This document shows, piece after piece, positions 15,308 to 24,412 of a stretch of 64,000 nucleotides of DNA. Under the pieces are notes generated by a model. It saw only the letters and a program-made list of their open reading frames with translations, was not told the origin of the DNA and made no database searches. The DNA is from Salinivenus sp. Its GTDB lineage: Bacteria > Bacteroidota > Rhodothermia > Rhodothermales > Salinibacteraceae. The stretch lies in assembly GCA_018609755.1 (NCBI GenBank), contig JAHENZ010000222.1:1-64000 (forward strand), in the 5' to 3' direction. The translations under genes were made by a program, and so were the position numbers. Every line of letters begins with the position of its first letter. The stretch's first letter is position 1.

Positions 15308-17698
15308 TCACTCCGTGGGGACGTAGTCGTAATTGTAGTTGTATCCGTATCCGTACTCGTACGAGCCGGCCTGCGTGGAATCGTACCGGTTGAAGATGAT
15401 GCCTCCGATGTCCACTCCAACGGCATCAAGTGTGCTCCTCACCTGCGAGAGGGCGCGGAAATCGGTCTTGTTAGCGGCCGCGACCACGAGGACAGCGCTA
15501 CAGTAGGGCGCGACCACGACCGGATCCGTGGCGGCGAGCACCGGCGGTGTATCAATAATCACCACGTCGTAGAGCCCCTCGGCCGACGCGAGAAACTCCC
15601 GCATGCGCTCGCTGTCGAGCAATTCAGTCGTCGGGATGTCCGGTACGCCGGCGGGAAGCACGTGAAGGCCGTCGATAATCTCATCCTTGAGAATCGTCTC
15701 GACTCCGGCATTCCCGGCCAAAACCTGAGCCAGTCCCGGTCCCCGTTCAATCCCAAGCATCTTGTGCATATTGGGACGTCGCATGTCGGCGTCAATGATG
15801 AGAACCTTGCGCCCACTGAGTGCAATCGTGAGGGCCAAATTCACCGCGGTGGTCGTTTTTCCATCCCCTGGCTCCGGGCTCGTAACCATGATCGTCTGGG
15901 ACGACTGCTCCCCCTCCCGTTGGCCTTTCGCCGCGGAAAACTGAAGATTCGCCCGCACGAGCCGGTAATTCTCCGTGATGGGCGACCACGGGTTGAGGAG
16001 CGGGAAAAGGCGAGTACTTACGTTTCGCCCTTCGACGTCGATCAGGTCATCTCCGTTAAACGCCTTCTTGATTTCCTGGTCCATCTTGGGAATCACGCCC
16101 ACGAGGCTGTATCCCTTCGACTGGATGTCATTGGGCTCATAGATTTGCCAGTCCATCGACTGCCGCAAGAACCCGAGGCCCATCCCCATTCCAAGGCCCA
16201 GAAGAAGACCGAGTATAATATTTCGCTTCACGTTGGGACTGACCGGCAGCGTAGGCACGGCGGCCGATTGCATGACCTTCACGTAGCCGAGCTCCGACTC
16301 CTCGGTCACGACGGTGCGCTGCAGCTCCTTCGCAATCTCATTGTAGAATTCCTCGGACTGCGACAGGCGCCGGTTGAGTTGCTCTCGTCGAATGCTCTGT
16401 TGCGGAATATCGGAAAGACGACTCTGATACTCAGACTCCCGCTCCTTCAGGGACTGGATTTGCGCCTTGAGCTGCTCGACCAGTGTTTTCTGCTCCTGAA
16501 TGCGCTGCTTGAGCGTCCCGACCTGCCCGATGGAGGTGCCGGTGCCGTCCGCCGTTCCTCCCCCTGTTCCTCCTCCCGTGCTGCCTCCCGTGCCGCCTGC
16601 CTCTTCCGCCGCCTCCACGAGTTGCTCCGTCAATTCGACTTTTCGCGACTCAAAGCCCTCGATTCGTCGCTTGATTTCGGCGAGCTCCGGAACCCGGGAC
16701 TCATTGCCGCGAAGCGTGGAGTCATTGATGTAATACTGCTCGGCAGAGGCCTTCAATTTCGCAATTTGATCCTCCAAGGCCTGAATCTGAGTCCGGAGGC
16801 TCTGGACCTCCTGCTCTTTGAGCACCGACGAGCGGAGGTTTGGCTTCGCCTTCTGAAGCTTCTCCTCAAGAACGGAAAGCGTACGTTTCTCCTGTTCCAG
16901 CTGGAACTCGAGAGCATCTCGCCTCGACTGAATCTCGACGTACTGTTGAGCCACGTTTTGGCCGTCCGTGCCTTCCGTCACGAGGGAATTACTGCGAGCG
17001 AACTGCTCCCACTCGTTCTCTACCGAACGGATGCTGTCCTTCCGCTTCTCAAGCTGCTCCTCAAGAAACTTGCGAGCTGCAGTCACCCCCTCCCGGGCCA
17101 TCTCCTGGCTATACAGGCGATACTGCTTCGCATATGCGTTTGCGATTACAGCAGCCTCTTTGGGATGTTGACTCGAAACCCGAATGTGAATGAGTCCTTG
17201 CTGCTGATCCGTGGTGAACGACGTCATTTCCCGTAGCCGACTTATGCCCGCTTGCTGCGTGAACGGCTCCTCTTCGGAAACGGGCGCCAGAAGGGTAAAC
17301 TGCGCGCCCTGTGTCGTATCGGCAACGTTCTGGACCGTAGATATCACCCGACGCGCGAGCTCTCCCGAGTTCTGCAGAATCCCAATCTCTGAGCCGAGAT
17401 CCCGCTGGTCATTCATGCTGACCATCTGCGGCGACACCGGGGATTCGCGCTCGATGGATACGACCGTGCTCGCCTCATACACCTTCGGCATCATCATCGT
17501 GATCCCAGCCGTGAGGGCCGTTACGAGCACACAGGTGCCGAGGATAATCCACTTGCTCCGCTTGATCGTCGTCCAAACGGCCCCAAGATCGAGGGTGCTT
17601 TCCTCGGAGTTCTCGGAGTTCGGCGGCGGAGGGGACTGCACGCCAATCTTTTCAGCTTGCTTGCGCGGATGTGTAAGACCTTGAGACATGTTGTTCAT
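15308..17698 (-). CDS. Wzc-type polysaccharide co-polymerase and tyrosine autokinase
   Basis: This 796-residue protein fuses a Wzz chain-length domain to a BY-kinase, controlling polymer length and export of exopolysaccharide at the inner membrane. Two helices (about 50-68 and 493-510) bracket a periplasmic coiled coil. The cytoplasmic kinase has Walker A EPGDGKTTT (609-617), Walker A-prime LIIDADMRR (633-641) and Walker B VVIIDTPPV (712-720). The C-terminal tail has seven tyrosines at every second position (780-792), the autophosphorylation cluster. A Gly/Thr-rich linker at 368-388 interrupts the coiled coil. It is the last gene of the exopolysaccharide operon. Confidence 0.94.
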   Translation of the reverse strand: MNNMSQGLTHPRKQAEKIGVQSPPPPNSENSEESTLDLGAVWTTIKRSKWIILGTCVLVTALTAGITMMMPKVYEASTVVSIERESPVSPQMVSMNDQRDLGSEIGILQNSGELARRVISTVQNVADTTQGAQFTLLAPVSEEEPFTQQAGISRLREMTSFTTDQQQGLIHIRVSSQHPKEAAVIANAYAKQYRLYSQEMAREGVTAARKFLEEQLEKRKDSIRSVENEWEQFARSNSLVTEGTDGQNVAQQYVEIQSRRDALEFQLEQEKRTLSVLEEKLQKAKPNLRSSVLKEQEVQSLRTQIQALEDQIAKLKASAEQYYINDSTLRGNESRVPELAEIKRRIEGFESRKVELTEQLVEAAEEAGGTGGSTGGGTGGGTADGTGTSIGQVGTLKQRIQEQKTLVEQLKAQIQSLKERESEYQSRLSDIPQQSIRREQLNRRLSQSEEFYNEIAKELQRTVVTEESELGYVKVMQSAAVPTLPVSPNVKRNIILGLLLGLGMGMGLGFLRQSMDWQIYEPNDIQSKGYSLVGVIPKMDQEIKKAFNGDDLIDVEGRNVSTRLFPLLNPWSPITENYRLVRANLQFSAAKGQREGEQSSQTIMVTSPEPGDGKTTTAVNLALTIALSGRKVLIIDADMRRPNMHKMLGIERGPGLAQVLAGNAGVETILKDEIIDGLHVLPAGVPDIPTTELLDSERMREFLASAEGLYDVVIIDTPPVLAATDPVVVAPYCSAVLVVAAANKTDFRALSQVRSTLDAVGVDIGGIIFNRYDSTQAGSYEYGYGYNYNYDYVPTE

Positions 17699-17760
17699 GA
17701 GAGGATCACGAGGGGATAAGGAGAAACCAGAAAGGGGAAGTCGTTCGGAGCAAGACCTGA

Positions 17761-19254
17761 CTACGAGGCCCCGTCGCCGGAGAAGACGACCGGCGCCGTT
17801 CGTATTAAGAGGTACAGATCAAGCCAGAGCGACCAGTTTTGAATGTAGTGGACGTCGAGGTTTACGCGGTCGGCAAAGCTCAAACGGTTGCGGCCCGACA
17901 CCTGCCAGAGACCCGTTATCCCCGGGGGGCTCTGGAGAACGGCTCGGGCCAGCCCGTTCATTTGCTCAAGCTCGGAGGGCATGTACGCCCGGGGGCCCAC
18001 CAGGCTCATGTCTCCTCGAAGCACATTAAGAAGCTGGGGAAGCTCGTCCAGGCTATAGCGGCGTAGGAACCGTCCGATGCGCGTCACGCGAGGATCATTC
18101 TGAAGCTTGTGGTATTGTTCGTATTCTTTCCGAAGCGCAGGATCTTGGCTGAGAACCTCCTCCAGTTTTTGGTCGGCGTCCTCGTACATTGTCCGGAACT
18201 TCAGAATGGTAACGATTCGCCCCTGCCGTCCCATGCGCTCCTGGCGATAGAAGACTGCGCCTGGGGCGTCGAGTCGAATCGCCAGGGCAATACCCGCAAA
18301 GAGGGGCGCAAGGATCAGCAGGGCAACCAGCGCCCCAAAAATGTCCATGGCCCGTTTTACGAGCTGAGCTCCTGAGCGAAGGGCCACATTGCGCACGCCG
18401 TAGCCGAAGAGGCCGTCCCCGGACCGCCCCGTCGTCCAGAGGGCCGGAGCGCCCGCCGAGTCGGACACGACAAAGATGTGGTCGAAAAATTTGCTGTAGT
18501 GGGACAGGAGGTTGGCGCGATCGGTATGCGTGAGCCCCGGCATCGCCAGGATGGCATAGGGAATGGAAAAGTGCCGCGCCAGGTACGGAGCAAGCTCTTC
18601 TCCTCCTCGAATCGGCACGGAGACGTCGGCGTCGGTGGGACCGTCTCCCAGCAGAGCCACAGGCTTAATGCCAATCTCCGGCCATCGGTTGAGGGTGTCC
18701 AGAATCGCCTCTCCACTCTCACCGGAACTCACAATCACAGCGGGCACCCCCCACCAGTCAGCCTGAGCGAAGATGATGCGGAAGAGGCTTCGGCAAATCG
18801 GCAAGATGACGGCCCCTAGCCCTCCCGCCGCAGCAAGAAGCAGCGCCACAGTGCCATTGCCCGTGGCGGCGTAGACGGTCCCGCCCGACACGGCCCCTAA
18901 CAGAAGCGTTAGGGTCCCGATGCGCTGCATTTCCAGTGCTGGGTGCGTAAAGCGACGTTGGTACAATCCGACCACGGCGTAGCAAACCAGAACAGCGGGA
19001 AAAATGAGAAAACCGGTCGCATAGGTCTGCGAGGTGACCCCCACCCCAATGAGGCTCGCCCCCAGATATACAAATCCGAGCACGGACAGCATTCCGATGA
19101 GATCTCCAAACAGGAATGTGCACACCGTTCGCCACTCGGACGGAGTCACATTTTGGGAAGTGACGGAGTCGCGAACCTGAGAGGGTGCAGAGGACGGCTG
19201 CTCGTAGGGACGCGCTTCCTGTTCGAACGTAGAGGTGGTAGACGAGGTGCTCAC
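17761..19254 (-). CDS. Undecaprenyl-phosphate sugar phosphotransferase (WbaP/WcaJ-like)
   Basis: This 497-residue polyprenyl-phosphate sugar-1-phosphate transferase starts exopolysaccharide repeat units by moving a sugar phosphate to undecaprenyl phosphate at the inner membrane. About four or five N-terminal hydrophobic helices precede a cytoplasmic region. After one more helix comes the catalytic domain with ILKFRTMYEDAD, VTRIGRFLRRYSLDELPQLLNV and GDMSLVGPRAYMP. The size and architecture match WbaP/WcaJ. The sugar cannot be predicted. Its start overlaps the glycosyltransferase stop by 4 bp. Confidence 0.92.
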   Translation of the reverse strand: MSTSSTTSTFEQEARPYEQPSSAPSQVRDSVTSQNVTPSEWRTVCTFLFGDLIGMLSVLGFVYLGASLIGVGVTSQTYATGFLIFPAVLVCYAVVGLYQRRFTHPALEMQRIGTLTLLLGAVSGGTVYAATGNGTVALLLAAAGGLGAVILPICRSLFRIIFAQADWWGVPAVIVSSGESGEAILDTLNRWPEIGIKPVALLGDGPTDADVSVPIRGGEELAPYLARHFSIPYAILAMPGLTHTDRANLLSHYSKFFDHIFVVSDSAGAPALWTTGRSGDGLFGYGVRNVALRSGAQLVKRAMDIFGALVALLILAPLFAGIALAIRLDAPGAVFYRQERMGRQGRIVTILKFRTMYEDADQKLEEVLSQDPALRKEYEQYHKLQNDPRVTRIGRFLRRYSLDELPQLLNVLRGDMSLVGPRAYMPSELEQMNGLARAVLQSPPGITGLWQVSGRNRLSFADRVNLDVHYIQNWSLWLDLYLLIRTAPVVFSGDGAS

Positions 19255-20546
19255 GAGTGGAGACTCATGTTAGGGTATTCTTGTTGAACGGCGGGCCCCA
19301 AGTACGATTGGGGCTCTTCGGTCGAGTATCCATCGACAAACTCCCCGTAGGCCCGATGAACGAGCTTAGAGAACGCCTCACGAAAAATGGGGATGGAAAA
19401 CCGCTCAGCCTGTGCCCGAATGGCCTCGGGATCGAGGTCCGACCGAATCTTTTCAAACTCATCGACGGCTTCTTTCAGGTGCTCCACGGTTTGCTCGGGA
19501 AAGAACACCCCCGTTTCCCCCGGAACGACGGACTCTTGCACTCCCCCTCGGCCGTACGCGATGACCGGGGTACCACAGGCCTGCGCCTCCACCGGCACAA
19601 TGCCGAAGTCTTCTTCCGCCGCGAAGACGAAGGCCCGGGCGTGCTCCATGTAGTAGGTAACCGCATCGTCGGGCTGATACCCGAGCATCGTAACGTTCGG
19701 GCCTGCCTTCTGCTTGATGGCGTCCATCTCCGGCCCGTCCCCAATCACGATCAGCTCCTTGTCGGGCATCTCCGAGAAGGCCTCGACGATTAGATCGACG
19801 CGCTTGTAGGGGACCAGGCGCGACATCGTCAGGTAGTAGTCGTCTTTCTTCGGCTGCAGTGAGAAGCGTTCAACGTTGACCGGCGGGTAGATGACCTGTG
19901 CCGGCCGGCGGTACGTCTTCCAGATCCGACGGGCCACGTGCTTGGAATTTGCCACGTAGAGATCTACCCTCGACGCCGTACTTACGTCGTAAAGGCGCAT
20001 GTAGTGGAGCACGAGTTTCGCAATCATCCCCCGAATCCACCCGAGATCTCTCTGCGTCACGTGCTCGTGGTACAGGTCCCATGCGTAGCGAATCGGGCTG
20101 TGAACGTAGCTGATGTGCAGTTGGTCGGCGCGCGTCAGCACGCCCTTTGCCACGGCGTAGCTGGACGACACCACCACGTCGTGGTCGCTAAGGTCAAACT
20201 GCTCGATGGCCAGGGGCGCGAAGGGCAGATAGTACCGGTACAGCCGCTCCGCAAAGGGTAGATTTTGGATAAAGGACGTTTCGACCGGTCGACCCTGAAG
20301 AAAATCGCGCTGATCGTCGGGTATAAAGTCGATCAGGCTATAGAGTGCCGTTTCGGGAAAGGTGTGGATCATTTGCTCCAACACCCGCTCGGCCCCCGCA
20401 TAGACGGGAAGCCAATCGTGTACTATTCCGACCCGATCGGGGCGAAGTAGAGTCTCTTCCTCCGGCGTGCTGCCATCGCCCGAAGCGGTCGAGGAGCGGT
20501 CGAGGTCTGTGACCCGAAATTTGATGTTGTTAAACAAGGGGGACAT
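19251..20546 (-). CDS. GT4-family glycosyltransferase of the exopolysaccharide operon
   Basis: This 431-residue GT-B enzyme has an N-terminal acceptor domain starting with VGIVHDWLPVYAGAERVLEQM. The C-terminal donor domain has YLTMSRLVPYKRVDLIVEAF, LIVIGDGPEMD and the EAQACGTPVIAYGRGG motif with the catalytic Glu region EEDFGIVPVEAQ. These features match family GT4, similar to mannosyltransferases of the WbaZ kind. It adds a sugar to the lipid-linked repeat unit; specificity is unknown. It is the first gene of the three-gene operon and overlaps the next by 4 bp. Confidence 0.9.
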   Translation of the reverse strand: MSPLFNNIKFRVTDLDRSSTASGDGSTPEEETLLRPDRVGIVHDWLPVYAGAERVLEQMIHTFPETALYSLIDFIPDDQRDFLQGRPVETSFIQNLPFAERLYRYYLPFAPLAIEQFDLSDHDVVVSSSYAVAKGVLTRADQLHISYVHSPIRYAWDLYHEHVTQRDLGWIRGMIAKLVLHYMRLYDVSTASRVDLYVANSKHVARRIWKTYRRPAQVIYPPVNVERFSLQPKKDDYYLTMSRLVPYKRVDLIVEAFSEMPDKELIVIGDGPEMDAIKQKAGPNVTMLGYQPDDAVTYYMEHARAFVFAAEEDFGIVPVEAQACGTPVIAYGRGGVQESVVPGETGVFFPEQTVEHLKEAVDEFEKIRSDLDPEAIRAQAERFSIPIFREAFSKLVHRAYGEFVDGYSTEEPQSYLGPAVQQEYPNMSLHS

Positions 20547-20738
20547 TGCGCCGTCATCCAGGAAATAGGGAAGTGAAGTGTTCTCAGAATACGACCGAGA
20601 TCGGACGCCGGCGTTCTATTGAAGCGCATGTGGGACGAGTGCTTTGACGTACGAAGTGTCAACTTTTGCCTTCAATGGTCCCCCTCGAATTGCTCCGAAC
20701 CTCCTGGGGCACTTGCGCCACTTTGGCCTGTCCCCACA

Positions 20739-21491
20739 TTACGAACCTTCCTGTTCAGGCGAGGCCTCATCCGAGTCCGAAATCTCCTCTGGGTCATCGC
20801 TCCATTGATTCGGATCCCGGCCATAGGTCCATTGTACCGCATACTGAAGGAGCTCATCGACGGTGTCGAAGCCCAGCTTCTCCTTTGCCCGGCGCCGATA
20901 CGTTTCAATGGTCTTCCGACTGAGTCCGAGTTCATCCGCGATGTCCCGCACATTGTCCCCTTCGCCCAGCTTCTGAAAGACCGTCATTTCTCGGTCCGTC
21001 AGCTGCTCGGTGGCGGAGTTGAACGCGTAATCCTTTTGGCGGATGACCTTACTGAGAATCCGGGAGGACATCCGCTCGCTCAGGTAAACATCTCCCTCGC
21101 TCACCGACTGGATGGCATTCACCACGCTCTCCGTCGGCTCGCTCTTCATCACGAAGCCGGAGGCCCCGGCCCGAATGGCCCGTTCCGCATACACACTCTC
21201 GTCGTACATCGAAAAGACGACGACGCGAATGTCGGAGAACCGCGATCGAATCTCTTCGACGAGATCGAGCCCATGCGCGTCCTGCAGTGAAATGTCGACG
21301 ACCGCGATGTTCGGCTCGTGCCGTTCCATCTGCCGGAGGGCCTTCTTCGCCGTCCCGCTCTCCCCAATCACCCGCATGTCAATCTTGCTATTGATGGAAG
21401 CGGCAAGCGCTTCTCGAACCGCCGGGTGATCGTCAACGATGAAGACCTGCGTCCTCGTGTCATTGGAGTTTGGGGCGTGTTCCTGAGACAT
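20739..21491 (-). CDS. NarL/FixJ-type response regulator (paralogue 1)
   Basis: This 250-residue protein has a receiver domain (QVFIVDDHPAVREAL, phospho-acceptor Asp in IAVVDISLQDAHG, Lys in FVMKSEPTE). A LuxR helix-turn-helix follows (LTDREMTVFQKLGEG, then LGLSRKTIETYRRRAKEKLG), and an acidic C-terminal tail ends it. It should bind promoters when phosphorylated; no histidine kinase gene is adjacent. It lies upstream of the exopolysaccharide operon on the same strand, making that operon a possible target. ATG 21491 is chosen; 21518 is possible. Confidence 0.9.
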   Translation of the reverse strand: MSQEHAPNSNDTRTQVFIVDDHPAVREALAASINSKIDMRVIGESGTAKKALRQMERHEPNIAVVDISLQDAHGLDLVEEIRSRFSDIRVVVFSMYDESVYAERAIRAGASGFVMKSEPTESVVNAIQSVSEGDVYLSERMSSRILSKVIRQKDYAFNSATEQLTDREMTVFQKLGEGDNVRDIADELGLSRKTIETYRRRAKEKLGFDTVDELLQYAVQWTYGRDPNQWSDDPEEISDSDEASPEQEGS

Positions 21492-22922
21492 TGATGTAAG
21501 ATTTGCTTCCTCATTCATTCGGTTAGTCCCGATTTGCTTGCATGACTTCCCCCTTTTTTTAAGACCTCGTGCCACGCAATCGTCTCACTCGACGACGCGA
21601 ACACGAGAAAGATAAGTCAAGCGGTGATGATAGAAAGTCTCTACGGGGGAGTGGACATACGCCAGAGCGGTCTTCGATCTTGTCCATTCGTGTAGAAGTT
21701 TGCACAGTCCCTGCGTCGTGCGGCACACTGCTCACCCTCAGCACTGCCTCTAGGCGAAGACGCGCCGACACATGCAACCGTCCATTATGCCTCCTATGTG
21801 ACAGGCCGTTCACTGGGCATGCCAACCGGCACGGTGATTCGCACAACGTTTCTGTAAAAGCAGGTATGCGGTTTTGCGTCTGCGTCAACCTACGATCGAT
21901 CCGGAACTTATCGTCACACCTTTTCCCATTCACAAACGGTAGGTTCAGCGCATTTCCATGTCTACCGGAACTTCCTTTCCCCCATAACAGGACGATAGAC
22001 ACGTCTTTGACTTATAGGAATCAAAAAAGGTTGTCCTCTCCACACACCCGGACGGGGTCCGGCGCATGCTTCTACAGTCTCTTGGCGCATCCCTCCTGTT
22101 CTTTTGCTTCCGGTCCCCCCACGGAATGCAGACACTGCCTCAGGGGGACGGGAACTGTCAGTTTCCTCGTCCGCCCCTTTCTTCAATCTGTCGGCGGTAG
22201 TATCAGAAAAAGGGACCGTACCCAGCCGGCCTCAGGTCCCTCAATCCAAAGCGCAAGGGAACCGATTTCTACCCCGTCAAACGAATATCTTCACACCTCC
22301 TTCGCACAATTCGAACCCGCTCCCCCCTCACCTTCGTCGTCAGGGCAGAGGACATTCAGGCGGGGTTGCTCACAACCACACTCATGGGCGTCGTCGTCTC
22401 CGAATACGTAGGGGGCTTCTTCTGACGGAGATCCTCGTTCTCCTCGTGCCCCCTGCAGCGGTGGGTGTCTGCTGCATCGGCGCCAAGCGTACGTGACACG
22501 TGCAGGCAGTTCTCGCCTGGCTCGCGCCGCAGACAATTCTTGTTTGGGGAGAACGCAAGCTACAGGGCCTTGCGCGGTAGCATCAGATCCAGGATCCTGA
22601 CATGGGTTCGTCCCTAGTCAGCACTGACATCCAACACCCAAAAGCGCTGGGGAAACGGTCCACAGAAGCATTCGGGAAAACGTCTGGCACGACATACTGA
22701 GAGATGTGAACGGGCTCTGAAAGAATACTCGGACCTCGACGCCGCACGGTCTTGGCGATCTAGATCTCCAGCCTCTGAGACCTTCTCTATCGATGAAGTG
22801 GTTTTACATACCCGTGCACGAATCAGCACGTAAAAACGAAGAGAGAACCCAAACTCCTCATCCCTTCTGCGTTAGACGGTACATCTTGCAGAGACAGTCA
22901 TTCGAATTTCGCTTTCGGCAAC
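21492..22922. other. Gene-poor 1.4 kb region between response regulator and zinc-ribbon gene
   Basis: The stretch has lower GC than its neighbours. The longest frame (21569-22411, plus) is rich in Arg, Ser, Pro and Cys, has no recognisable domain and lacks the acidic bias of real proteins here, so I do not call it. No tRNA or clear repeat is seen. It may hold promoters, an unrecognised RNA, or decayed genes. Confidence 0.5.
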
Positions 22923-23129
22923 ATGCCTGAACTTTCCTACCCGTTCACCTACGAGTGCAATTCGTGCGGCGCAGAAACGAGGGTGACGCGAGCCGACGCC
23001 CGTGATCGGCATCCGAACCCCGAAAGCCTCGATGCTCCGAAGAACGTTCTTCAGAAGCGAGGGTGGATGCAGCTGCCGATTGGTCGAACCTATTGTCCCT
23101 GGTGCACGCCTCCGGAGATGAAAGACTGA
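22923..23129 (+). CDS. Small CxxC zinc-ribbon protein (paralogue 1)
   Basis: This 68-residue protein has two CxxC pairs (CNSC at 12-15 and CPWC at 58-61) separated by 42 residues. The middle is helical and polar (DAPKNVLQKRGWMQLP). The pairs should bind one zinc. A near-copy lies at the right end of the window with 57 of 67 aligned residues identical and all four cysteines kept, which shows that the frame is real. No function is known to me; such ribbons often bind nucleic acid or proteins. Confidence 0.8.
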   Translation: MPELSYPFTYECNSCGAETRVTRADARDRHPNPESLDAPKNVLQKRGWMQLPIGRTYCPWCTPPEMKD

Positions 23130-23388
23130 GAGACTGTGTGGCGGGACGCTCTATGAACACCCCAGGGCACTTCTTTCCTTCTCAGGGCACCACGACTTCG
23201 TGGATCTCGTGTGAGACAGGGAAAGATCGTATGCCGACACTGACAATCCTTCCCCCTCGTAAAAATAGAGGGCAGGAGATGTGCTTTTTGTCGATCAACA
23301 AATCAAAATCAAGACATAGAAGGCCAGCACGAGAAGGGACTCGGGCCTCTAATTGAAACCGTCAGACGTGACCGTTCCGTGCGAAGGA

Positions 23389-24090
23389 TCACTGGGCCGA
23401 GGCTTTGCCATCTCCGTGCGTGCCCTGTCCGTAGGTCCACTGCACCGCGTACTGCAGCAGCTCCGACACCGTGTCAAACCCGAGCTTCTCCTTCGCGCGG
23501 CGGCGGTACGTCTCGATGGTTTTGCGACTCAGGCTCAGGCGGTCCTGGATCTCCTGAACACTGTAGCCCTGACCCAGCATTTGAAAGACCGCCATCTCCC
23601 GATCGGTCAACTCGTCGATGGCAAAGCTCGGCTCCGACGTGCGGCCCATAGCGACCTTGTTGAGAATCCGCGACGACATCTTGCGGCTCAGGTAGACCTC
23701 TCCTTCGTGTGCGGAGCGAATGGCTTCGACGATGGTTTTCGTCGGTTCACTCTTCATGAGATAGCCCGCAGCGCCGGCCCGGATGGCCCGCTCAGCATAG
23801 ACGTTCTCGTCGTACATGGAGAAAACAATCATCCGAACCTCCGGATACTGCGAGCGGACGTTCTGGACGAGATCGAGCCCGTGGGCGTCGTTCAGTGAGA
23901 TGTCGACGATGGCCACGTCGGGCTTCAATTCTTCAATCTCACGGAAGGCCTCATCAGAAGAGGAGGTTTCCCCGCAAATCTCCATGTCGATGGTGCCTTC
24001 GATGGTGTCGCGAATGGCCTCGCGGATCGCGGGATGATCGTCGACGAGGTATACGCGGATGTGATCTGTAGAGCGATCGTTCGACGACAT
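23389..24090 (-). CDS. NarL/FixJ-type response regulator (paralogue 2)
   Basis: This 233-residue protein has a receiver domain (RVYLVDDHPAIREAI, Asp in VAIVDISLNDAHG, Lys in LMKSEPTKT) and a LuxR helix-turn-helix (LTDREMAVFQMLGQG, LSLSRKTIETYRRRAKEKLG). It is closely similar to the regulator at 20739-21491 along its whole length, including the YAVQWTYG C-terminal motif. The two are a local duplication separated by 1.9 kb. ATG 24090 fits the family start; the frame is open to 24258. Upstream lie two overlapping inverted repeats. Confidence 0.9.
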   Translation of the reverse strand: MSSNDRSTDHIRVYLVDDHPAIREAIRDTIEGTIDMEICGETSSSDEAFREIEELKPDVAIVDISLNDAHGLDLVQNVRSQYPEVRMIVFSMYDENVYAERAIRAGAAGYLMKSEPTKTIVEAIRSAHEGEVYLSRKMSSRILNKVAMGRTSEPSFAIDELTDREMAVFQMLGQGYSVQEIQDRLSLSRKTIETYRRRAKEKLGFDTVSELLQYAVQWTYGQGTHGDGKASAQ

Positions 24091-24138
24091 AGGCGTAGGG
24101 GAACTTATGAGCGGACGGGGCAAGATCCAAAAGTCATA

Positions 24139-24167
24139 GGACCACGGGTCCCATAAGATAATGGGAC
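24139..24167. promoter_or_regulatory. Overlapping inverted repeats upstream of response regulator 2
   Basis: GGACC-ACG-GGTCC (24139-24151) and GTCCCAT-AAGATA-ATGGGAC (24148-24167) share four bases, so only one stem can form at a time if transcribed. They lie 49-77 bp upstream of the regulator start. They could be an operator (perhaps for autoregulation) or an alternative RNA hairpin. Confidence 0.45.
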
Positions 24168-24256
24168 ATGCGAGAAAAATAACCCTACCATGATCGTTTT
24201 CAAATTTATAGGGGGAATCTCCTACACCTGCATCATCTTTTGGATGAGATTGGGCC

Positions 24257-24302
24257 AAAACAAAAAAGAGTGAGGCGACCGGGACCGGTCGACCTCACTC
24301 TT
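24257..24302 (-). terminator. Rho-independent terminator of tRNA-Gly
   Basis: On the minus strand, ten bases AAGAGTGAGG (24302-24293) pair with CCTCACTCTT (24275-24266). The inner GACCGG/CCGGTC extends the stem, and the sequence TTTTTTGTTTTG follows. It lies four bases after the tRNA. Confidence 0.88.
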
Positions 24303-24306
24303 GAGG

Positions 24307-24379
24307 AGCGGGCGATGGGAGTCGAACCCACGACCTTCTGCATGGCAAGCAGATGCTCTAGCCGCTGAGCTACGCCCGC
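24307..24379 (-). tRNA. tRNA-Gly (anticodon GCC)
   Basis: The minus strand folds as a cloverleaf. The acceptor is GCGGGCG/CGCCCGC, the D arm GCTC/GAGC, and the anticodon stem TCTGC/GCAGA has loop TTGCCAT with anticodon GCC. The T arm is GTGGG/CCCAT (one G-T pair) with loop TTCGACT. The discriminator is T and CCA is not encoded. A T-rich terminator follows. Confidence 0.96.
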
Positions 24380-24412
24380 TTCTGAATTTTAAGCATGGGG
24401 TTTGACGGAGCA

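Noticed and set aside
22300..22330. tRNA-like T-arm sequence near TTCGAACCCG
   Set aside because: Surrounding bases do not fold into acceptor, D or anticodon arms.
21569..22411. 280-residue frame in the gene-poor region
   Set aside because: Composition is rich in Ser, Arg, Pro and Cys and lacks the acidic bias and any motif of real proteins in this genome.
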